A stretch of 64,000 nucleotides of DNA from Phyto melanocephala (GCA_941918925.1 OW799233.1:132772333-132836332), one strand, 5' to 3'; positions 11,094-22,785 are shown, counted from the first letter of the stretch. Notes: generated by a model not told the origin, from the letters alone. Numbers and translations are program-made.

Positions 11094-11489
11094 CATAGCT
11101 AGATCGTCATAAAATCAAACCCTGATTCAGAATATATATACTTTATGGGGTCTAAAATGGATATTTCGATGTGTTACAAACGGAATGACAAAATGAATAT
11201 ACCCCCACCATTTTTTTGGTGGCGGGTATAAAAATGTGAACAATAAAGTACTTGTGCAATTGCAACCACCTTATATATTATGATTGAATTTTTCTGTGTG
11301 CAGCGTAGTATATTTTATTACAATTTAATAAAAACCACAGTTGCATCACGAAGTAGTACTAGATTTTAAGTAGATTTTGCCAAAATCTAGTGGCGAAGTA
11401 GATTTCGTTTTGTATGGAAAATCTGGTAGATTTCGCTCAAAATTCCTTAAGTAAATACTAGATTTTGTGTAGGTGTAAATGAAGTATTA

Positions 11490-12512
11490 TGCTTAAAAAA
11501 CTATTACATATTATTAAAAAAGGTCAAAGAAGCTAATAGTTTTTATAAATATTTTTTTAAATTAATTTTCAAATAAAATTATGCATATTAAAAAAAAGAT
11601 TTTTTCTAATATTTTTTTTATTTAAAATTTAGGTCCCACTTTATTAAATATTTTACTTAGTTTTGTAAATTTCGTTATTGAAATGGAAAATTAATTTTTT
11701 TCTGTGTAAGAGAGTTTAAAAAAATCTATGGAATGTCACTGCTTCAGTTTTTCCTAATAGAGGAAATCTTGAAATAATTTTTCGTTCTTAATGACTTGTT
11801 CTACTTTATGAAAAATGTTTATAACAAATTCCTTATTAAATAAAAATTATAAGATTTATCACATTATTTTATTTAATGAAGCCTTCAACAATATTTTAGA
11901 ATTCACATAATTATTCTAAAACAAAAAAAAAAAAAAAAAATTAAAACTAATAAGAGCAATTATATACTCAAAATTTTAAAATTTAATTGCTTTAATTGAA
12001 AATCTATGGAATTCAAAAAAAAAAATCAGTCATCTAAACGACTAGAAAAAAAAATTGGTTAAACGAATTGTTTTAATGCAAAACATGTGTTTATGATTTT
12101 AATAACCAGAGAGAGGAAAAAATATTGCAAATCGTTTTTGAAACACTTAAGTATGTACTTATGTATGTGTGTGTATCGGTTTAGGCAATTTTTTATGCTT
12201 GAACAAGTGCTAACGATGCCAATTAGTAAGAGGCCTATTTTCGGGTTTGTAAATGTAATTTGTTAAGCTAAAAAAAGAATTGCAAGAATTTTGCCTACAA
12301 AATCTTTTTGGAATTAATAAAAACAAAATTTAAAAAAAAAATTATAAAAGATTTTCTATTAAATGGGAACTTATATTAAATTTTCTCAAATAGTTTTTAT
12401 TACGACAGCGTTGGTCAAAAGTCACTATTGGTTTTAAAAATTGAATAAATTTTTCCTTTATATAATTTTTTATTTTTTTCAGATTATAAAAATATTGCCT
12501 GGAGAAAATATA
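11490..12512. other. A+T-rich interval, no gene seen
   Basis: Holds an A17 run at about 11924 and a GTGTGTGTATCGG patch near 12168. No coding signal beyond chance. Confidence 0.4.
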
Positions 12513-13760
12513 ATGGAGAGATTAACCCCTGGACAATGAAGCACAATAACAGAAATTTGTTATATAAATTAACGATCAATTATTTTAATGTCATAATTTC
12601 GCCCTCTGGTGCAATAATTTATTGCATAGTTCATCGAAACCACCTACATTTCACCGTAAAAGATTTGTCTCAAACCAGTAAATTTTGCTGCGGAAATTAA
12701 TCAACGTGTAGAAAAAACACCAGAAACATCTACCTGCAGGAGATCCGCTCAGCTAGAAATGACTTTTATGTCAGACAATAGATTATAAAAGAAGATCAAG
12801 GGTTATTTCAATATTAGGTGCAACTGGTGCCATAACTAAAATCCGCAGATCAACGGTAAAGTCTGAATTTTTCAATTAAATTTCAACAACTAGCCAAAAA
12901 CAAAATTAACTTTATTGCAAATTTTATTTTGTGTGATGAAACCCATTTTGATTTGAATGGCTTTTTGTGTGGAGTTCTGCTTAAGCCGCAGATCATCGGA
13001 TCAGTTAAATTTTAACTCTTTGTCAGAATTGAAATTAACTTTATTTAAAATCTCATTTTGTGTGATTAAATCCATTTTGATTTGAATGGCTTTTTGAAGG
13101 GAGTTCTGCTCAATCTCTATCGCTAAAACCCTAAAAAAAATGTAGAGATTTTTGGCAAAATATTTATTTTAAAAATATATATTTTAGAATTTTAGCGATA
13201 GAGACTTAGCTTTAGCGAATTACAGAATAAGGCTGCTGAAAATCCAAAAGCCATTGAATTGCATCCCAATAGATGTACAGTGTGGTATGTGACATTATGT
13301 CTTAAAATATCATTGAGCATTTCCTCTACGAAAATGAAGATAAAAATGCTGCTTAAAAGGAGACCGGTATATATTTATGACAGAACATTTTTTGTGTCCT
13401 TTTCTTGAAAACTGATCTGAGATGTGGTTTCATCAGGATAAAGCCAGTGCCTAAGATATGATGGAATTATTAAGAAAAATTTTTTAGAGAATAAATAATT
13501 TTCAGAAATTCGGAAATTATTTGGCCATGACATTTGCGAGATTTGTCAGTACTCGACCGTTTTATTTGGGCTTAAATGAAGGAGCGAGTACATGTGAACA
13601 AGAATTAGACAATCCTTGAACCCAAGGCCAACATTACGGCAGAAACTCAATCGTTACTGCCACAAATTTTTAAAGATGTTATTGAATTCCCTAAAATGAG
13701 GCCATCATTGCGAAGTTAAAAACGGGCGTCTTTAAAGGAACGTTATTTTCCAAATTAGTG
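12513..13760 (+). pseudogene. mariner-type transposase, nearly full length but dead
   Basis: An ATG at 12513 opens MERLTPGQ, a usual start for this group. Blocks then follow in order across shifting frames: ETTYISP, NQRVEKTPETSTCRRSAQLEM (second helix-turn-helix), FILCDETHFDLNGFLC (first catalytic Asp, present), NPKAIELHPNRCTVW, GDRYIFMTEHF, and WFHQDKASA (second Asp, present). A tail resembles the C-terminal region to about 13750. Many stops and frameshifts break it. The first-Asp segment occurs twice (about 12905-12980 and 13041-13116), and a 93-bp MITE sits right after the second copy. Usual length for such proteins is about 340-350 residues, matching the span once insertions are removed. 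Confidence 0.75.
13113..13205. mobile_element. 93-bp mini-MITE inside the mariner relic
   Basis: TCTCTATCGCTAAAA (13113-13127) is exactly mirrored by TTTTAGCGATAGAGA (13191-13205). The inside is A+T-rich and pairs further (CCTAAAA against TTTTAGAA-like). It interrupts the transposase between the first catalytic block and NPKAIEL, so it inserted after the mariner copy. Confidence 0.8.
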
Positions 13761-14760
13761 GAAAAACTTTCCATTTTGTATATATATATGATAAACTGAA
13801 AAATAGGAAAAATATAAAATACGAAAAAGTTATTAAATTTTTAAATTCATTGAGAATTTTTGCCCATCCTGTAGATACAAATTTTTTAGATGAAATAATG
13901 AAAGAGGGTTAAGTGCTCCTAATTTGTTTTCTTTTTTAGCATTTTAAAATATTTTCGAACTTAAGTTCGAATTTTCGAACATAGACAAAACTTACAATTT
14001 TTCTAATATACTTTTATTACAATGCAAAAACGTTGATACGCCTCCATTTTCAAAAAACTTTCTATGTTCGAATGTCAAAATTTTTCAAAATATTTAGAGA
14101 AGCAGGAAAATTTTAATCTATTAAAATGACTAAAAAAAATCGGGTAATTAATAGAGCTCAACCCATATGAGTTAATACATATATATACTTATGTACACAT
14201 TCATTTATCACTGCATGCTGTTTACAATATCCTTCAGAAGGACACAGAAGTATTCATTACATAACAAAATGTTAAACCTGCTTGAATTTTGTTATATCCT
14301 TAAAAACTAATATTAATTCTCTGGATAAAAACACAAATTTTTGGTTTAATTTTTCTAAAATAATTGCCAAATACAACTTTTTAAATTATATACTATGACG
14401 CGTAAGATTTTCAGTGCAGTGTAAATTTGTAAAATATTTTAGTGTTTACCTTTATTTTATTTACAGGAGTTGTCCTAAGTTCTCTAAAGGAAACTTTTGT
14501 ATGAATCTAATTAATGTCATGACATTAAAGGTCTCAAAATAATGTTCACGAATCCAAGTTAAGTTTAAGTTGAATTAATTCTTTTTGGTGGTTAATTTGT
14601 ATTATTAAATTTCATCTCAAAAATGGGACAAATTTTAATTATTAGATAAGGGACATATTTTGGGCTTTTTACGAAATTACTCACATGAGATAATGAGAAA
14701 TATAAAAATGATATATTTCTAGTTTCTAACTTAAACCTTCTTTTTATATTTTCTTTATAA
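13761..14760. other. A+T-rich interval with small palindromes
   Basis: No gene is seen. TTCGAACTTAAGTTCGAA at 13954-13971 is a perfect 18-bp palindrome. TTCGAACATAGA at 13974-13985 is exactly complemented by TCTATGTTCGAA at 14061-14072, enclosing about 75 bp. This may be a very small element. Confidence 0.5.
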
Positions 14761-15720
14761 GTGAAATATCAAGATCATATTTAGCATTCGTTGACTGTGA
14801 ACAAGCCTTCGATACCTTCAACCCAACAATGATACGGAGGGCAGTCAACTGCAAGGGCATACCAGGAATAATAATATCTCTTCTTCAACCCCTAAAAGAG
14901 TACACAAATATATATAAACATCGAAGTAAGGATGCTCATTCCCCTCTCTCTCCTGTTCAATTAGCCATCGACAGTGTGATGAAACATGCTACTTCCGAAT
15001 GTGGATGTATCTCTTGGGGTCGTTTAGAACATTTGAACTATATAAATGATATCTGCCTACTAAAACACAGCTACTCAGACATGCAGGGGAAACTATATGA
15101 GATGGTAAAACAATCATGACATAAAGGCTTAGGATAACTATCTTAAAAACTAAGGCCATGATAATGAACACCACAAACTGCCTATTACTCCCAAGTCGTC
15201 ACCAAAATTTCGAATAAGTAGATTCCTTCTGTTACCTTGGAAGCATCATTACAAAATGTGGTGACTCCATTGAGCATGTGTCAAGCCGTATCAACAAGCC
15301 TAGTCAAGCATTCGGCCAACTAAACTCAGTATGGAAATCTAGCCACCTCTTCATACGCACCAAAATGAAGCATTATTAGTAGCTGTATGAGATCTGTGCA
15401 TTATACGAGTGCGAGGCCTGCAACATGGCAAGTCGAAACGCAAATACTATACAAGTACTTGTATGTTGTCTACGGCATAAATTGCGCAAGTCATAAGTCG
15501 ATATTACTAGGGATGCCATCGACTGAAACCCTCAGGGCAGTCGAGGAAGATGACTCCTTAGTCACATGTGGCAGCGTCAACATGATGTCGAAGCAGTTAA
15601 ATCTAATAAGACGTGGAATAAGCCGAAAATGATAGCATTAGACGTGATTGAATGCAATAAACCCCTTAAAGCCATTTGTTCCTTGTAGAAGCCTAAAGGA
15701 AGGGAAATAGCACATGCAAA
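14761..15720 (+). pseudogene. RTE-type LINE reverse transcriptase relic
   Basis: The blocks are those of RTE-clade reverse transcriptases, which copy the element's RNA at the insertion site: LAFVDCEQAFD (first catalytic Asp kept), LNYINDICLLKHSYSDMQGKL, then in the next frame LRITILKTKAMIM, VDSFCYLGSIITKCG, INKPSQAFGQLNSVWKSSHL and IRTKMKHY, followed by ICALYECEACN. The active-site pair is damaged: the first of the two adjacent acidic residues is Asn in YIND. Stops and frameshifts follow at 15117 and beyond. The stretch between the fingers and the active site is shortened and diverged. No endonuclease domain or 3' tail was identified, so both ends are lost or decayed. Confidence 0.8.
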
Positions 15721-17060
15721 CGGTTGCAACATGCACCCTATACTAATAATTTGTGTTGAGATAGGTTTCTTAATTTTTGTTTTATTGTACTTTTTTGTTC
15801 AAAGAAGTTATTCCTGTGCTGCCCTAAATATATGTTTAAATGTAATAATCTGCTGGTAATATTACATTCTTTCCAAAATTGAAACAAAAGTTGATTTATT
15901 TGTACTTAAAAAAATACACTACAGGGTAATAAATATAGCAATTCTCAAACAGTAATAAATTTTTTACAAAACAATTGCAAAATGCACCTTTTAACAAAAA
16001 AAAAAAATACATAAAAAAAATTGACTCAGTGGTGGTAATTAAGAGCTGGACTGTTCACTAGAGCTCAGCTGCCCTCAGTATTGTACAGTGCACACAGAGA
16101 AAAAATAACCAAAAATCGGAAAGCCTTTATAATTATGCAAATAAGATGATGAAAGAACAAAAGGATTTCAATATGAATATGAAAAATTATCGCTGTTATT
16201 GGTTGTAAAAACTATGAGAAAAAACATCATCAAAAATAAAATATTTATTCATCCATTTATTCATATGAATATACAACAATTTATGTAATAATATTGTAGA
16301 TTTACTTGTATAAAAAATAGAAATAAAAAATTAAAACTTCCATACAGATAAATTAATACACTTACACTCCGTACACTGCACAATAGCAACAATTTGACAA
16401 TAAAATAATTTGACAGAATGAGTTCAAAATATGGAGGAGGTTCAAAAAGATTTTGTTTTATATTTGTTCGCTTTACAAATAAAAAACAAGAAATAATACA
16501 CTGACTGTGAACAATCAGTTGTACTCGTACAGCAACAAAAAAACAACATTGAGAATTTTACAGAAAAAGAAAGAAAAAAAAATTTAAATGAAACGAACAA
16601 CATTTATTTTAACAGACACAAGTACTAAATGAATTTATAAATTGTATGAGCTCGAAAAATGTGAGGGCACTTAATGTTTGATATTTACAGTTATTTTTTC
16701 GTTACAGCAAATATTATAACAAAAAAAGTGAAAACAGCAACACCAACTCATTTTTCTCTGATTGTCAAAGGATGACTGAACTAATGGTGAGACTTTATTG
16801 GACAATAGGGTGCTACAGAATCTACTAGTTTTGTTAAAGGAGATCTTTATGCTAAAATAATTTTTGCATTCACTAAAATTTTTTATACAAAAAAAGACAA
16901 AAGGATAAAACTTAGTAAAATCAACAATTTATTCAAAATGTTTTGTAGAAAATTATACAAAAATGTTTTTCTAAAATTAAATTTTAATTCAACTTTTAAA
17001 TGAAATGCAGATTGTGGATTCTAGGCTAGATCTTTTAAGTCAATCAGTCATACATCTTTT
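15721..17060. other. A+T-rich interval, no gene seen
   Basis: Poly-A patches at about 15995-16020 and a GC-richer sentence around 16020-16095 are the only irregularities. GTACAGTGCACACAGAG at 16083 may be an element end but no partner was found. Confidence 0.35.
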
Positions 17061-18260
17061 CTGCTAAAGGGAATGTAAAGGGTGTTGAACTTTGTGGAGG
17101 AGAATATGTTGTTTAAAAAAACATCGAGTACATTTTAAAACGCTTACAGGGCTTGACGATATACTGAAACTTTGCTGCTTTAATAAGGATTTAATAGGAC
17201 TGTGAAAATATAGATTCAATGACGTTTTCGCTTTGTCCGTATTTATGTTTATATAAGGCGGTTGTAACACGATCTCACGATTGAGAAATTCTTTAGAAGA
17301 GAGGAATATCACAACGGGACCCTCGGAGGACCCAAGTGAGCTATGCCTTCGGGCGGCTGCCGGATCTAGAAGAGAGGAAAGATAAGGTTGTCTGCAAGGA
17401 GGGATTTTATTACACTTGTTGTTGAACATAAATGTAGACAAAGACACCTTGGGCGACGTTTAGATGAATGTTGGATTGGGTTAGAAGATTGCTAGCATGG
17501 GTATAATTAGTGCGACACGTTTCTGCTTACTTATTTTAAAGGCGAAAGATTACAAGCTCAGCAATTCGTACGCAAAGTGACGAATTGTGAATTCCTCTTT
17601 GGTGCTTGAGTGTATTTTAAAGCTCAATAGATGTGCCTCTATGAATGGATGATGCTGATATGGGCATAACCGAAAGTGAAGCAGTTGACTTTCTTGCGAT
17701 GAGATGATATGCAGCTACATTCGGTGGACTAGAACGCAAAATTGCCCTGGATGATGGGTTGATGCGGAAAAATGCCTTTCAGTGGGTAAACTCTATATAA
17801 TTGCAAAGATAAATGGAGGCTCGAATGGTACTCCAGGAGCCTCTTGTTAGGGTACAACAAAGCTACTTAGTTTTGAACGGAACGCAATGAGGTGGATAAC
17901 TAAGAACATAGAAACTTCATTTATCATCTGAAAAGGATGCAAGTGATGACATTTTTAGAAAGGATGCTGAGATAGCACCAGATCTAGAATCACAGTTAAG
18001 CACACATTAAGTGTGGATGCTATGAGGGACCTCAATATGAGACTCTGGCAATAACTAGGGATTGTGTGATGAAAATTATCGCCAATTAGTAGTCAAGAGT
18101 GTGAAATCGTTTTCCAGTCTAAAGCAGACGCCGGTCGAAGCGCAAGATTTAGTGAATGAAGGGATGCTGTAGCCTCAAAACAAGAGAGAAAGGCGTGAGT
18201 AGTAGAAGGCTACCTTAATACTCCCCACGTATATATAGAGACCTTAAAAGATTATTAGTA
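17061..18260. other. old, less A+T-rich block of unknown origin
   Basis: Composition is closer to 42-45% G+C than anything nearby, over about 1.2 kb with both edges fairly sharp. Fragmentary frames can be read on the plus strand, for example DKDTLGDV near 17437 and KADAGRSARFSE near 18125, but all are short and stop-broken. A 127-residue minus-strand frame at 17064-17447 contains no motif I know. The composition suggests a decayed coding element or an old gene copy. I cannot name it. Confidence 0.35.
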
Positions 18261-19685
18261 GTGTTACACACGCCCGGAAAAAATGGCAAATAATGTAATA
18301 CATATCTTGTGGCTAATCTACACTTTTGTATTACAATTAACGTTAAAAAAAATTACTGGTTGTGTTACTTCTTATAAAAATCAAATAAAATAATTAATTA
18401 TATTAGACCCATGCCCTGTAAAACAAATTATATTTATTATGTATCATGCAACATCTATCAACTATGGTGGTAAGGGTATACAAAAACATTATCGTTATTG
18501 ATAGTTTTTTATAAAAAAAAAACTAAATAAATAGCAACATCTTATTCATAAAAATTAAATCCTTCTTTCAAGTGGCTTATAAATAAAATTACCATAGAAT
18601 ATCAGTGTTATAACACCCTTAATAATTTTTATAAATAAGACAGTAAAAATTTATCAACAATGTTTATACACAAACAGTTTATTTAAAAAGGATATAATAT
18701 TTAAAAAAAATATCTATAGACCCGTTGCCATAATTTAACTTGGTCAAAATTACTTAACACTACTGCACCCTAATTTCATCAACTGGACATACTTAATATA
18801 AAATATTATTTAGTAATTTAAAATGTAAGAACACCAACAAGAAAAATCATGTGATTACGAATGTTTTTCTTACTTAAATTAATGGAATGCACAGCATTTC
18901 AAACTTGCATTGAAACGTTTTGTTTTGTTTTTGTGTGTGTGTGTGTGTTTTTTTTTCCTTAAAAACAATTTTCTTGTAAATGTAAACGACAAGTGCAAAA
19001 AGTAAAGAAATTAAAAATAAAAACATTTACTTTTTAATTAAATACCATTAAGTGTCAAGCAGCCAGTAGTGAAAAAAAAAAATAATAATTATTAATAATG
19101 ACAGAATTTAAAGAGGCCAAATTAGACATAAATACAGTAAAAATAGGCAAAGAGAAAGAGAGAATAACAAATGTCAGCAGTAAACTTAAGTCAAGGCATC
19201 AAGTAAAATGGTCAAATGGAAAATAAGTTAAAATTCTTTTAGCAGAAAATTAAAGAATAAAAGTAGCACAACATGGTTTTTGCAAATATGAAAATCCAAA
19301 CAACAAAAGGGATTTAATAAAATATACAATAAAAAAGTGGACACATCTCTACAATCAAACACTTGGTTTAGTAGTGTGACAAACAATTCAAGTCAGTTGG
19401 CATTGGAACACTAAATAAAAAAATAAAAATGTGAAGCCAATATTTTTGATAGTTGGTAAAGCGATTCGTAGATGAACTAAAAGAGAGGCAGCCATCATAT
19501 AAGCAATTTTCAAAACAGAAAATCCTTTCGACCTTTCATAATTTAATAGTAGAAATTAAAAATCTATCTAATAATTCTGTATAAGAAATAAAATTTCATC
19601 ACTAAGTTCATCAAAATTTTTTTTTTAATTTTTCTACTTATTAAGGAAAACAATTTCTGTTAAATTTTTAATATAACATTTTCAA
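18261..19685. other. A+T-rich interval, no gene seen
   Basis: Includes a (GT)8 run near 18933 followed by T9. Its A-rich, repeat-poor context looks like fly untranslated or intronic DNA, but nothing proves a transcript. Confidence 0.35.
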
Positions 19686-19961
19686 TTGAAAATCTTTATG
19701 AGTGGTTTGTTGATCCTTTTTCCATTTGTTCTGTTGCGGACAAATCTGCAACAACTGTATGCTTCTGTGGCGGCTCATGCATCACAAAAAAGTACGGCGG
19801 CTGCTGTAAAGCCGGTTGACTTCGCTTTATGCGCACAACCATATGGTAGTTGTCAAAGTAGTCGACGTACGTCAAAAGTTAAAAGTTGGTCAACTTTTGT
19901 ACTTTGCGTTGACGGAGACGTACTGAATGTGACAACACTCATAAGAAAACGTGTATATTAA
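19686..19961 (+). CDS. 91-residue open frame, possible secretory-type start, unassigned
   Basis: The frame begins MKIFMSGLLILFPFVLL and reaches an alanine-rich SVAAHA stretch, which reads like a signal peptide with a cleavage region. The rest is basic and Ser/Thr-rich with four cysteines and no known domain. The local composition is richer in G+C (19740-20030) than its flanks, with CGTACGTCAAAAGTTAAAAG-like internal inverted pieces, so the frame may simply lie in a decayed mobile element. No homologous family is recognised; I doubt it is a gene. Confidence 0.15.
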   Translation: MKIFMSGLLILFPFVLLRTNLQQLYASVAAHASQKSTAAAVKPVDFALCAQPYGSCQSSRRTSKVKSWSTFVLCVDGDVLNVTTLIRKRVY

Positions 19962-20029
19962 CTTAGTTGTCAGTTGAAAAAGTTGAAGTTTGACGGACGA
20001 CGGATTCATTGTGCCCCAGCCTTTAGCCT

Positions 20030-21005
20030 TAATTTCAGATTTAATGTTTGACTTCATTTTGCTTTATTATTTCTGACACCATCTTTGATACTAAACTTTT
20101 ACAAAGTTAAATGCATTCTACTAGTCAAGCCCTTTCATTTGATACTCATATTGATATTAATAGTATTGATAGCAGTGATATTGATAGTTGAAAAAATGTA
20201 TTCGCCATTTTGTTTTAGAAACTGGTTCACTATATTCTACTAGTAAAAATCTTTTTTTTTTGATAACAATATTGTGTGAGTAGAAGGGGTAAAAACCGTA
20301 ACTACTATATTTTACCAATATATCTGCATTTTCTGACGCCATCTTGGACCTGAATCTTTTTTAAGTTAATTGTATTCTACTAGTTAAGCCCTTCTATTTG
20401 ATACCCATATTGATCAAGTTGAAAAAAATTATTCGCCATTTTGTTAAGGACACCATCTTGGATTTAAACTTTTTCATAGTTAACTGTATTCTACTGGCCT
20501 AGCTCTTTCGTTTGATATTAATATTGAGGGGGTTAAGGTAATTACATTTTATATTCTTGAAAATTATTTTTGCCTATAACTTTGCTAGTTAGTAACCGAT
20601 TTCACACAAATTATTACGAATATTTCTAGAGGCATGTTGTACCTATGAATAGTGACAAACTTGTCTATAAATTATCCTAGTACTAAAAAATGTTTATTTT
20701 TTTAGTAAAAATTAGGAAAAACAGGGGCAGTCGTATTTATATGGTCATATCTCAGCAGTTATCAGGTGATTGTTGATTTCAATATAAATATTGTCAAAAG
20801 ATTGATACTGCATACATATTGAGATAACATGCTGGGGCTTGTAAAAGCTGATTTTAATCAACACACTGACAGACGGACATTGCTTAATCCAACTTTATAA
20901 ATAGTCAAACGCATTCAGAAAATATAAACATTTTGGGATCGAAAATTAATATGGTAGAAGTTACAAATGGAATAACAAAGCCCATGACACCACAGGAGAA
21001 GGGTA
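20030..21005 (+). mobile_element. family B repeat, copy 1
   Basis: This non-coding repeat contains several similar lines built on CATCTTGGA-x-TTAAACTTTTT-x-AGTTAA-x-TGTATTCTACT-x-TTTGATA, occurring near 20080, 20340 and 20450. It then has a stretch with TGACAGACGGACATTGC and TTTTGGGATCGAAAATTAATATGG, and a final AGAAGGGTATAAA. Matching parts recur inverted at 23560-24780 and 55565-56760. The GGGTATAAA end and the single ACAGACGGAC resemble family A in style, but the bodies differ. Superfamily unknown. Confidence 0.55.
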
Positions 21006-22785
21006 TAAACATTTTCGAAAATTTGTGCTAAAAAGATTTTTTATTGTAAATTTATTTCAATTGAATAAGAATTTTTAAAAATATACTTCAGATTTGTTTT
21101 GCAAGTTTTACCTTAAAAATTACAAAACAAAAAATTCTCCCATATGAAATATGCTTTAAACATTCTATACAAACAGCAATTTATTAAGAACTTTCTATAA
21201 ATAAAATAAAATTATTAAACATTTCTTAAAAATTAAAACTTTTGTTACCGATTTTTTATAAAGCGAGAAAATGTGATGAAATAATAACTTCCAAAAAAAT
21301 AAAAAAAATTCTATATATAGAAGAAATTGTGTGAGAAAAATTCTCTCACAGTCGTACAAAATGTTACTGTTTGCTAATTGTTTACAATTGGGCTCTAAAA
21401 AAAAACGAAAAATGTTGAAAAACAAATGGCAAAATGTTATAAAAATAAAACGAAATCTGTCTGAATGAATATAAAATAATTCTCCCCTTTTGAAACACTT
21501 GAGACATGAAATGAAAACAACAACACCAAGGCACCGGCAGTAAGAACAACATAAAACCACAATTGTGCTGGGTGACACTCACAATCGTTTAAATATTACA
21601 ACTAAAAGACTTTTAACTCAGAAATATTCACAAACACCCACACACAGCCATACACATGTAAAAGCAAATAAAAATATGTACTGTCAGAAACTACTACAAA
21701 AATATAGACGATAAATGGTCAACAGGACAGATGGACGGACGGACTGGAGGACAGATGAACGAGCTGACCAGATGAAGCAATATGTATAGAAGTGTCGTGC
21801 AAAAAGGAAGGATGGTTGGTTGACTGGTGTATGCATGTTTATTTATTTATTATTATTTTTTTTCTGTACTTGCTAGAAGTCTTATGTATGTATGCAGATG
21901 AACAACCTCATGCACACACTGTTGCATAAATCTATGTATGCATGCATGAGTATTTTAAAAATATAGTGAAACAAAACGCCCGCACATTTAAGAAATTTGC
22001 AGCACTTCGTTGTATTTACATACATATATGCATACACATATACATGTATAACAAAAAAAAAAAAAAATTAAACAAAAAGTGAAATTTATTTATTGTAAAA
22101 AGCATTTTCATTTTCATTATAAATATTTAAAAACAACAACAACAACAAGAACTAAGTGTGTTTCATTTGCTGTCGTCGTTATTGTTAATATTTTAGTCTG
22201 GACAACGTGTATATGAATTGATTAAAATAACAGTTGCACTCACACTACTAACACATGGTCACGCACTCCAAAACACTTGCCTTTTAATTGAAATAAGTGA
22301 GGGTGTATGGCAGAGATCATGGCAAAGAGGTAAGAAGAATTTAAATATTGTAAAGCTATTTAACCGCGAAGGACTTTTTCATTCGATAACAACAACAACC
22401 AAAACAACAAATTGGCATGAACAGTATTTGATTGCAAACGTATAAAAGGCACAGTGAAATAAGGACAAAAAAATATCCCAAAATACGTAGTTTAGATAAT
22501 TTCTTTACTTATAGGAAACTAATGACAAATTTTTTATCAGAAGAAACATTTTTCTCGATTAAAAAAAAACCTTGAACATTTTTTAATAAATTTAAGAATT
22601 CAAAATGTTAATTTTTTAAATATTTTATTTGAATCACATAATTATTAAAAACTTGAATAAGTTTAAGCCTTAAAAAAATTTAAAATTATGCGGCAAAACT
22701 TGACTAAAGCTTGATTTAAAGAAAAATTGTATTTCATATGATGTTGTTAAGATGAATTTTTTCAAAAATAAGTTGTGAAACAATA
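21006..22785. other. A+T-rich interval, no supported gene
   Basis: A minus-strand frame at 21195-21578 (127 residues) is Phe/Leu-rich because the DNA is T-rich, with no domain. Simple repeats occur at 21880-22050 (CATACATATATGCAT-like). At 22200-22340 an AACAACAACAACAACAAG stretch leads to GGCAAAGAGGTAAGAAG, which looks like a 5' exon and splice donor, but there is no further support. Confidence 0.3.

Larger units (their letters stand above)
8797..11229 (+). mobile_element. family A repeat, copy 1 (complete-looking, 2.43 kb)
   Basis: The element opens with AAGTAAGAGCAC and the perfect hairpin ATTCGGC-TGT-GCCGAAT (8815-8831), then TTTTATACCCACCACCAA. It closes with TTGGTGGCGGGTATAAAA, an inverted form of that start, which also pairs locally with TATACCCCCACCA just upstream. 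Inside, in order, are a decayed mariner-type piece, a 288-bp tandem array, a unique stretch with repeated TCGATAACTCC/TATAACTCTC-like lines, and six CAGACGGA octamers. No protein longer than about 70 residues is open. A nearly identical copy lies at 34666-37054, and a diverged inverted one at 62838-64000. The superfamily is unassigned. Confidence 0.85.
8610..11489. mobile_element. MITE split by family A insertion
   Basis: The left end TACATTTACACCTAAGCG (from about 8615) and following AAATCTAGTAGATTT return inverted at 11450-11489 as AAATACTAGATTTTGTGTAG and GTGTAAATGAAGTATTA; about 29 of 34 positions match. Internally repeated CTAGATTT/AAATCTAG pieces occur on the right side. Removing the 2.4-kb family A copy leaves an element of about 450 bp, a normal MITE size. 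The nesting is an inference from the ends lying outside the family A borders. Confidence 0.6.

Noticed and set aside
8437..11303. Outer MITE using CACACAAAAAATTATTATC and TTTTTCTGTGTGC as ends
   Set aside because: These ends would overlap, not enclose, the better-supported MITE at 8610-11489, and the motif is scattered through the window.
17064..17447. 127-residue minus-strand frame
   Set aside because: It covers only part of an unassigned island, with no motif and no second supporting exon; kept as an island, not as a gene.
21195..21578. 127-residue minus-strand frame, Phe/Leu-rich
   Set aside because: The composition follows from T-rich DNA; no domain, no supporting start context, and an overlapping frame of similar size exists.
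22200..22345. 5' exon with donor-like GAGGTAAGAAG
   Set aside because: Such words are frequent by chance; no downstream exon, promoter or conserved protein could be linked to it.
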